A stretch of 10,287 nucleotides of DNA, from NCBI GenBank assembly GCA_943912855.1, contig CALTVC010000047.1:1-10287 (forward strand), in the 5' to 3' direction. Under the pieces are notes generated by a model, which made no database searches, was not told the origin of the DNA, and saw only the letters and a list, made by a program, of their open reading frames with translations. Source of the DNA: an uncultured Flavobacterium sp. GTDB lineage: Bacteria; Bacteroidota; Bacteroidia; Flavobacteriales; Flavobacteriaceae. This document shows, in pieces, positions 6,948 through 10,287 of the stretch. How positions within the stretch are numbered: position 1 is the stretch's first letter; every line of letters starts with the position of its first letter. The position numbers were made by a program, and so were the translations under genes.

Positions 6948-8435
6948 TTACTTCAGTTTAAGCATCACATCTGCATGTTCGCGAACTTTAGCAAGTAACT
7001 CAGGATTGTCATTAAGCTTTTGTCCGTAAGACGGTATAAGAGCCTGAATTTTTTGTTTCCATTCTTCAGTTTTCATCTGCGGGTAGCAACGCTCTAATAC
7101 ATCCAGCATTACAGAAACCGCAGTACTGGCCCCCGGAGAAGCTCCCAGAAGTACCGCAAGAGAACCGTCGGCGCTATTGATTACTTCTGTACCAAACTCA
7201 AGTTTACCACCTTTTTCTTCGTCTTTTTTAATCACCTGAACACGTTGGCCTGCAATTTCAAGCTTCCAGTCTTCCATTTTTGCATCAGGAAGATATTCTT
7301 TAAGTGCTTCGAGCCTGTCCTGTGGACTTTGTGTTACCTGTTGTATAAGATACTTGGTAAGTGCCATGTTGTGGTATCCGGCAGCAAGCATAGGCTTTAT
7401 GTTGCCAAGATTTATAGAAGTAAACAAATCAGCATAAGAGCCCTCTTTAAGGAACTTGGTACTGAAACCTGCGTATGGGCCAAAAAGAAGTTCTTTTTTT
7501 CCGTTAATCATACGCGTGTCTACGTGCGGAACTGACATAGGTGGAGCACCTACCGATGCTTTACCATATACCTTACCATTATGTTTTTGGATAAGTTCTT
7601 CGTTAACACACCTTAGCCACTGACCACTTACAGGGAAACCACCGTAACCTTTACCTTCAGGTATACCTGATTTTTCAAGTAAATGTAGTGAACCACCGCC
7701 TGCACCAATGAATACAAACTTACCATTTACTGCCATTTTGTTTCCTGATTTCAGGTCTTTAACTTTTATTTTCCAGCTTTGGTCTGCATTACGTTTAATA
7801 TCGGTAACATCTGTGCTGAAATGTAATGCAACACCCGGTTGCTTGGCAAGCCATCCGAATAAATCACGGGTAAGTTGTCCGAAGTTAACATCGGTACCTA
7901 TATTCATGCAGGTAGCTGCAATGGCTTCATCATCCTTACGACCTTCCATAACAAGAGGTATCCATTTTTTTAGGGTCTCTTTGTCATCTGAAAACTCCAT
8001 TGCGCTAAACAATGGGAATTTAGTTAGAGCTTCATGCCTTTTTTTAAGGTAAGAAACATTTTCATTGCCCCAAACAAAGCTTAGGTGAGGAATGGGCCTG
8101 ATGAAGTTCTGTGGAGTGCTTAGCAGGTTTTTTTCTACCAAATGCGCCCAGAACTGTTTAGACTGCTCAAACCATTCGGCAATGCGTACTGCCTTAAATG
8201 TTTCTATGCTACCGTCCTTAAGTTCAGGAGTGTAATTTAGTTCACAAAAGGCAGAGTGTCCTGTACCCGCGTTATTCCAGGCATCGCTACTTTCGGCAGC
8301 GGCCACATCAAGCCTTTCGTAGATATTGATTCTCACTTCAGGCATTAATTCTTTGAGAAAAATACCTAAGGTAGCGCTCATTATACCGGCGCCTATTAGA
8401 ACCACTTCAGGTTCTTGTTGTATATCAGTGGACAT
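6948..8435 (-). CDS. mqo: Malate:quinone oxidoreductase
   Basis: This FAD-dependent, membrane-peripheral enzyme oxidises malate to oxaloacetate and passes electrons to quinone. It can replace or supplement NAD-dependent malate dehydrogenase in the TCA cycle while feeding the respiratory chain. The 495-residue length is standard for the family. A dinucleotide-binding motif lies at the N-terminus (VVLIGAGIMSATLG; Gly15, Gly17, Ser20), followed by the conserved DAWNNAGTGHSAFCELNYTP region. Central family signatures are GAGGGSLHLLEKSGIPEG, FPVSGQWLRC, GAPPMSVPHVDTR and GPYAGFSTKFLKEGS, and the C-terminal FAD-site segment is LGASPGASTAVSVML. The ATG at 8435 places the Rossmann motif about ten residues in, as expected. 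It lies 104 bases downstream of ruvX with its own promoter-like element, so it need not be co-transcribed with ruvX. No disruption is seen. Confidence 0.97.
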   Translation of the reverse strand: MSTDIQQEPEVVLIGAGIMSATLGIFLKELMPEVRINIYERLDVAAAESSDAWNNAGTGHSAFCELNYTPELKDGSIETFKAVRIAEWFEQSKQFWAHLVEKNLLSTPQNFIRPIPHLSFVWGNENVSYLKKRHEALTKFPLFSAMEFSDDKETLKKWIPLVMEGRKDDEAIAATCMNIGTDVNFGQLTRDLFGWLAKQPGVALHFSTDVTDIKRNADQSWKIKVKDLKSGNKMAVNGKFVFIGAGGGSLHLLEKSGIPEGKGYGGFPVSGQWLRCVNEELIQKHNGKVYGKASVGAPPMSVPHVDTRMINGKKELLFGPYAGFSTKFLKEGSYADLFTSINLGNIKPMLAAGYHNMALTKYLIQQVTQSPQDRLEALKEYLPDAKMEDWKLEIAGQRVQVIKKDEEKGGKLEFGTEVINSADGSLAVLLGASPGASTAVSVMLDVLERCYPQMKTEEWKQKIQALIPSYGQKLNDNPELLAKVREHADVMLKLK

Positions 8436-8454
8436 CAGTAATTTTTTGAAAACA

Positions 8455-8462
8455 CAAATTTA
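8455..8462 (-). promoter_or_regulatory. Probable -10 element of mqo
   Basis: On the minus strand this reads TAAATTTG, an exact TAnnTTTG match 20 bases upstream of the mqo ATG, implying a very short leader. No TTG falls at the usual -33 spacing; the nearest upstream one (plus-strand CAA at 8475) is too close. Confidence 0.4.
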
Positions 8463-8539
8463 ATCTGAAAACATCAAAATATTATTATAAAAGCAGGTGG
8501 TTTATTAAGGAAAATGCATTTTTGGGAAAATTGAAAAAA

Positions 8540-8959
8540 TTAGAACTTATTTTTTTGAGATAAGTAATCCTGAAGCAAAATTGTTGCGGATATTTCATCA
8601 ATAAGCCCTTTATTTTGCCGTTGCTTCTTTTTTAGACCGCTATCGAGCATAGTTTGGAATGCCATTTTGCTAGTAAAACGTTCATCTATGCGTACTATTT
8701 CGATTTCGGGGAAGGCATTTGTAAAGTCTTGTATAAATGCTTCTACCAAAGGTGCACTTTCTGATGGAAGACCATTCATTTGTTTAGGATCGCCAATGAT
8801 GACCCTTTGTACTTTTTCTTTGATAAAATATTCTTTTAGAAATACAAGGAGCTTAGGAGAATCAACAGTTGTAAGCCCTGAAGCTATGATTTGCATTTCA
8901 TCTGTTACGGCAATACCGGTGCGTTTAAGTCCGTAATCAATAGCAAGTAGTTGTGGCAT
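8540..8959 (-). CDS. ruvX: RuvX/YqgF family putative Holliday junction resolvase / pre-16S rRNA nuclease
   Basis: This is a cytoplasmic RNase H-fold nuclease of the YqgF/RuvX family, which is near-universal in bacteria. In E. coli, YqgF is implicated in pre-16S rRNA 5'-end maturation, and the family is also annotated as a Holliday junction resolvase. The 139-residue length is typical. The acidic catalytic set is visible: Asp8 in LAIDYGLKRTGIAV, Glu93 in RIDERFTS, and Asp121 in GLIDEISATILLQDYL. The conserved loop VIIGDPKQMNG sits near residues 53-63. The ATG at 8959 starts directly at the first beta strand, as in homologues. An exact -10 element lies about 30 bases upstream. No clear terminator follows, so some read-through into mqo is possible. 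The family assignment is secure; the exact substrate in this organism is not shown by sequence. Confidence 0.95.
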   Translation of the reverse strand: MPQLLAIDYGLKRTGIAVTDEMQIIASGLTTVDSPKLLVFLKEYFIKEKVQRVIIGDPKQMNGLPSESAPLVEAFIQDFTNAFPEIEIVRIDERFTSKMAFQTMLDSGLKKKQRQNKGLIDEISATILLQDYLSQKNKF

Positions 8960-8990
8960 AATGAGCTTTTATATCGTGTAAATAGTTCTC

Positions 8991-8998
8991 CAAAGGTA
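8991..8998 (-). promoter_or_regulatory. Probable -10 element of ruvX
   Basis: On the minus strand this reads TACCTTTG, an exact TAnnTTTG match 31 bases before the ruvX ATG. A minus-strand TTG at 9026-9028 is 27 bases further up, longer than the usual -33 spacing. Confidence 0.5.
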
Positions 8999-9087
8999 AA
9001 ATACTTTTTCAGGATTTAAAAATTACAATTTTGTTTATTGATTATCAGTGTGTTGTTGTTTTTATTGTTGTAAAGTAAAAATTAGCC

Positions 9088-9116
9088 TTGTAAAATCTAA
9101 ATAATTACTATATTTG
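9088..9116 (+). promoter_or_regulatory. Well-formed Bacteroidetes promoter (-33 TTG, -10 TATATTTG)
   Basis: TTG at 9088-9090 and TATATTTG at 9109-9116 are separated by 18 bases, within the 17-23-base range for Bacteroidetes sigma-A promoters. It is the only element pair in the window that meets both parts of the consensus. Transcription should begin near 9122-9124, heading into the hairpin at 9151-9183 and, if not terminated, into the stress-protein gene 270 bases on. Confidence 0.65.
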
Positions 9117-9122
9117 CAAAGT

Positions 9123-9192
9123 ACAAATGCTACTGTTGGCACTTGTATTAAAACGCTCACAAGCTTCCAATTTGTGGGCGTTTATCTTTTTA
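9123..9192 (+). ncRNA. Candidate small RNA or terminated leader transcript
   Basis: A consensus promoter just upstream and a terminator-like hairpin define a predicted RNA of about 65-70 bases with no conventional gene inside. It contains a 22-codon frame starting at ATG 9127, within a few bases of the predicted transcription start, and ending at TAG 9193-9195 just past the T-rich tract. That peptide would be short and hydrophobic (starts MLLLALVLKR). Options are an independent small RNA, a leader controlling the downstream stress-protein gene by premature termination, or a leaderless micropeptide mRNA. It matches no RNA family I recognise. Confidence 0.35.
9151..9192 (+). terminator. Hairpin terminator of the short upstream transcript
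   Basis: A 12-bp stem pairs 9151-9162 with 9172-9183 (AAACGCTCACAA with TTGTGGGCGTTT), containing one G-U wobble, around a 9-base loop. It is followed by the T-rich ATCTTTTTA. The next gene starts 200 bases downstream and no gene ends here, so it must act on the short transcript from 9088-9116 or as an attenuator. Confidence 0.6.
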
Positions 9193-9346
9193 TAGCATCT
9201 ACACTATATGCATATCAAAACTTATACTGCACAGGTATATTCTTTTTAATATCTAAACAGCTGATTCCAATTCAAATAATATTCGATGTGGTATTAATAC
9301 GTTTCAGCATATAAAAAGTACGCTTCGGTTCTTTAAAAGGTTATCG

Positions 9347-9385
9347 TCGAGTTTAAATTTCTCTCTTTGTAATATTAAAACTCGA
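9347..9385 (+). repeat. 8-bp inverted repeat just upstream of the stress-protein gene
   Basis: TCGAGTTT (9347-9354) and AAACTCGA (9378-9385) are perfect inverted copies separated by 23 bases, ending 7 bases before the ATG. The spacer contains TCTCTTTG (9362-9369), a one-mismatch version of the TAnnTTTG element. The arms could therefore be an operator flanking a promoter, or form an RNA hairpin over the translation start. The regulatory role is inference. Confidence 0.45.
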
Positions 9386-9392
9386 TTTAAAG

Positions 9393-10226
9393 ATGAACCT
9401 ACCGTTTACCATTGTTGCGGCTACTAATTTTTCTGCAAATTCTGTAAATGCCGTTACGTACGCAGCCAGGCTAGCAAAGCTATCCGGGGCAACATTACTT
9501 ATATTCCATTCGTTTTCAATGCCGTTACACAGTGCAAACTCGCATATTACGGCTGAAGGGTTTAAAACACAACTAGATAAAGTTACAGCCCGGTTGGCAC
9601 TTATGGCATCTGAAATTGCGCAAACGTACAGTATACCTGTTAACTACAATTGTAGCTATTCGTTTGTAGAAGATCATCTGGATCGTATAATACACGAAAA
9701 TGATGTGAAACTTGTAGTTATGGGGATGGCCGAACGTTCTTTAGAGCAGGACCTTACGGGGAATACAACCACTTTTGTAATAAAAAATCTTGCGGTTCCT
9801 GTACTTGCCATTCCTGAGGGTGTACGTTTTCAGAATGTTTCCAGGGTTTTGTTTGCTTTTGACGTTAAGAAAAAAATAGCGGCGGGTAAACTATTGTGGC
9901 TGAGTAAAGCCGTTAAGTTTTTAAAGGCTGAAATTGAGTTTTTTAGTGTAGACGAACGTATAGATAAACTAAAAAGCAAAGACCCGTCTGTAATGGCAAA
10001 AAACATGCTCGATGAAGAATTTCAGGATGTTAAGTATCTTTATAAGAGTGTAAGGTCTAATACCGTAATTGCCGAAATAGAAAAAGAAATAAATCATTTT
10101 GGTGCCGATGTATTGGTTATGATGCCCCAGAAATATGGTTTTTGGGATACTATTGTTCACCGTAGCAAAACAAGGATTATGGCTTCGGGATTAAATATAC
10201 CGTTATTGTCATTGCCTAATTATTAA
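9393..10226 (+). CDS. Universal stress protein, tandem UspA domains
   Basis: This 277-residue cytoplasmic protein contains two consecutive Usp folds: residues 1-138 and about 148-277. The first follows the Usp pattern, with an opening strand FTIVAATNFS, the helix SANSVNAVTYAARLA, and the C-terminal VVMGMAERS...LTGNTTTFVIKNLAVPVLAIPEG. The second opens RVLFAFDV and ends in the VLVMMPQKYGFWDTIVHRSKT and IPLLSLP pattern typical of Bacteroidota Usp proteins. Such proteins respond to starvation, redox or envelope stress, but the biochemical role is usually unknown. The usual first-strand Asp is Asn12, and the G-x2-G-x9-G(S/T) ATP-binding loop is incomplete: Gly111 and Gly123 are present, residue 114 is Glu, and the second domain lacks the motif. 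Nucleotide binding is therefore doubtful. The ATG at 9393 precedes the first strand directly. It is transcribed alone as far as the window shows. Confidence 0.92.
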   Translation: MNLPFTIVAATNFSANSVNAVTYAARLAKLSGATLLIFHSFSMPLHSANSHITAEGFKTQLDKVTARLALMASEIAQTYSIPVNYNCSYSFVEDHLDRIIHENDVKLVVMGMAERSLEQDLTGNTTTFVIKNLAVPVLAIPEGVRFQNVSRVLFAFDVKKKIAAGKLLWLSKAVKFLKAEIEFFSVDERIDKLKSKDPSVMAKNMLDEEFQDVKYLYKSVRSNTVIAEIEKEINHFGADVLVMMPQKYGFWDTIVHRSKTRIMASGLNIPLLSLPNY

Positions 10227-10253
10227 TTAGCAGTTACAGATGGTTATTAAACA

Positions 10254-10261
10254 TATATTTG
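10254..10261 (+). promoter_or_regulatory. Possible -10 element for a gene beyond the right edge
   Basis: TATATTTG is an exact TAnnTTTG match 28 bases after the stress-protein stop. There is no TTG at -33 spacing and the downstream gene is outside the window, so this could be chance in AT-rich sequence. Confidence 0.2.
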
Positions 10262-10287
10262 TTTTAAAATAATAGTATGTCCCATTA

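Larger units (their letters stand above)
8960..9392. other. 433-base intergenic region between ruvX and the universal stress protein gene
   Basis: No conventional protein gene is visible here. The region holds the minus-strand ruvX promoter element (8991-8998), a plus-strand promoter (9088-9116) running into a hairpin terminator (9151-9192), a 22-codon ATG frame (9127-9195) inside that unit, and an inverted repeat (9347-9385) just before the stress-protein start. Bases 9196-9340 are AT-rich with nothing I can assign. A longer open frame at 9114-9314 begins inside the -10 element and has no supporting features. Confidence 0.7.

Noticed and set aside
8436..8539. ruvX-mqo operon with a terminator or regulatory RNA between them
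   Set aside because: No convincing hairpin is visible in the 104 bases, and a -10 element lies directly before mqo. Co-transcription can be neither shown nor excluded from sequence.
9114..9314. 66-codon plus-strand open frame in the ruvX-Usp gap
   Set aside because: It would start at a TTG lying within the -10 element, upstream of the predicted transcription start, and crosses the hairpin terminator. The protein has no recognisable features.
10216..10230. Short palindrome (7-bp arms) across the Usp stop codon, considered as a terminator
   Set aside because: The arms are almost entirely A/T with a single central base and no T-tract, so it would not make a stable terminator.
1..10287. CRISPR array, insertion sequence, prophage, toxin-antitoxin or defence cassette
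   Set aside because: No direct-repeat/spacer pattern, transposase, integrase, or small paired gene was seen on either strand; the genes are standard chromosomal functions.

Overview
This window looks like an ordinary chromosomal segment from a member of the Bacteroidota, most likely a Flavobacterium-like flavobacterium. The evidence is fourfold: exact TAnnTTTG-type -10 elements (the Bacteroidetes promoter signature) sit upstream of most genes; no gene start has a clear Shine-Dalgarno sequence; the cytochrome c synthase is a fused CcsB-CcsA protein of the type found in this phylum; and the proteins have typical Bacteroidota character. No mobile element, CRISPR array, tRNA, rRNA, defence cassette or biosynthetic cluster is visible. 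The genus assignment is inference.

Layout from left to right. (1) 1-849, plus: the C-terminal, catalytic part of an S41 serine peptidase whose upstream coding sequence is out of frame or interrupted in the first 60 bases, followed by a strong hairpin terminator. (2) 1028-1474, plus: a single-domain CheY-like response regulator. It converges on (3) 1527-4751, minus: a 1074-residue CcsBA cytochrome c synthase with a striking histidine-alternating spacer. One bidirectional hairpin separates the two. (4) 4921-6849, plus: a secreted M1-family zinc metallopeptidase, divergent from ccsBA. (5) Two hairpins, then 6948-8435, minus: malate:quinone oxidoreductase (mqo). (6) 8540-8959, minus: RuvX/YqgF, a Holliday-junction-resolvase-like nuclease. 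(7) 8960-9392: a 433-base gap holding the ruvX promoter, and a second promoter that runs directly into a hairpin terminator about 60 bases later, a candidate small RNA or leader. (8) 9393-10226, plus: a tandem-domain universal stress protein.

The genes do not form one pathway. CcsBA (haem attachment to periplasmic cytochromes c) and Mqo (malate electrons into the quinone pool) both serve the respiratory chain, but each has its own promoter-like sequence and they lie far apart. The rest are independent housekeeping or accessory functions, each apparently transcribed alone. The most interesting points are the short promoter-plus-terminator unit at 9088-9192, the His-rich segment of CcsBA, and the apparently broken 5' end of the S41 peptidase. 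I found no clear evidence of an undescribed multigene system.
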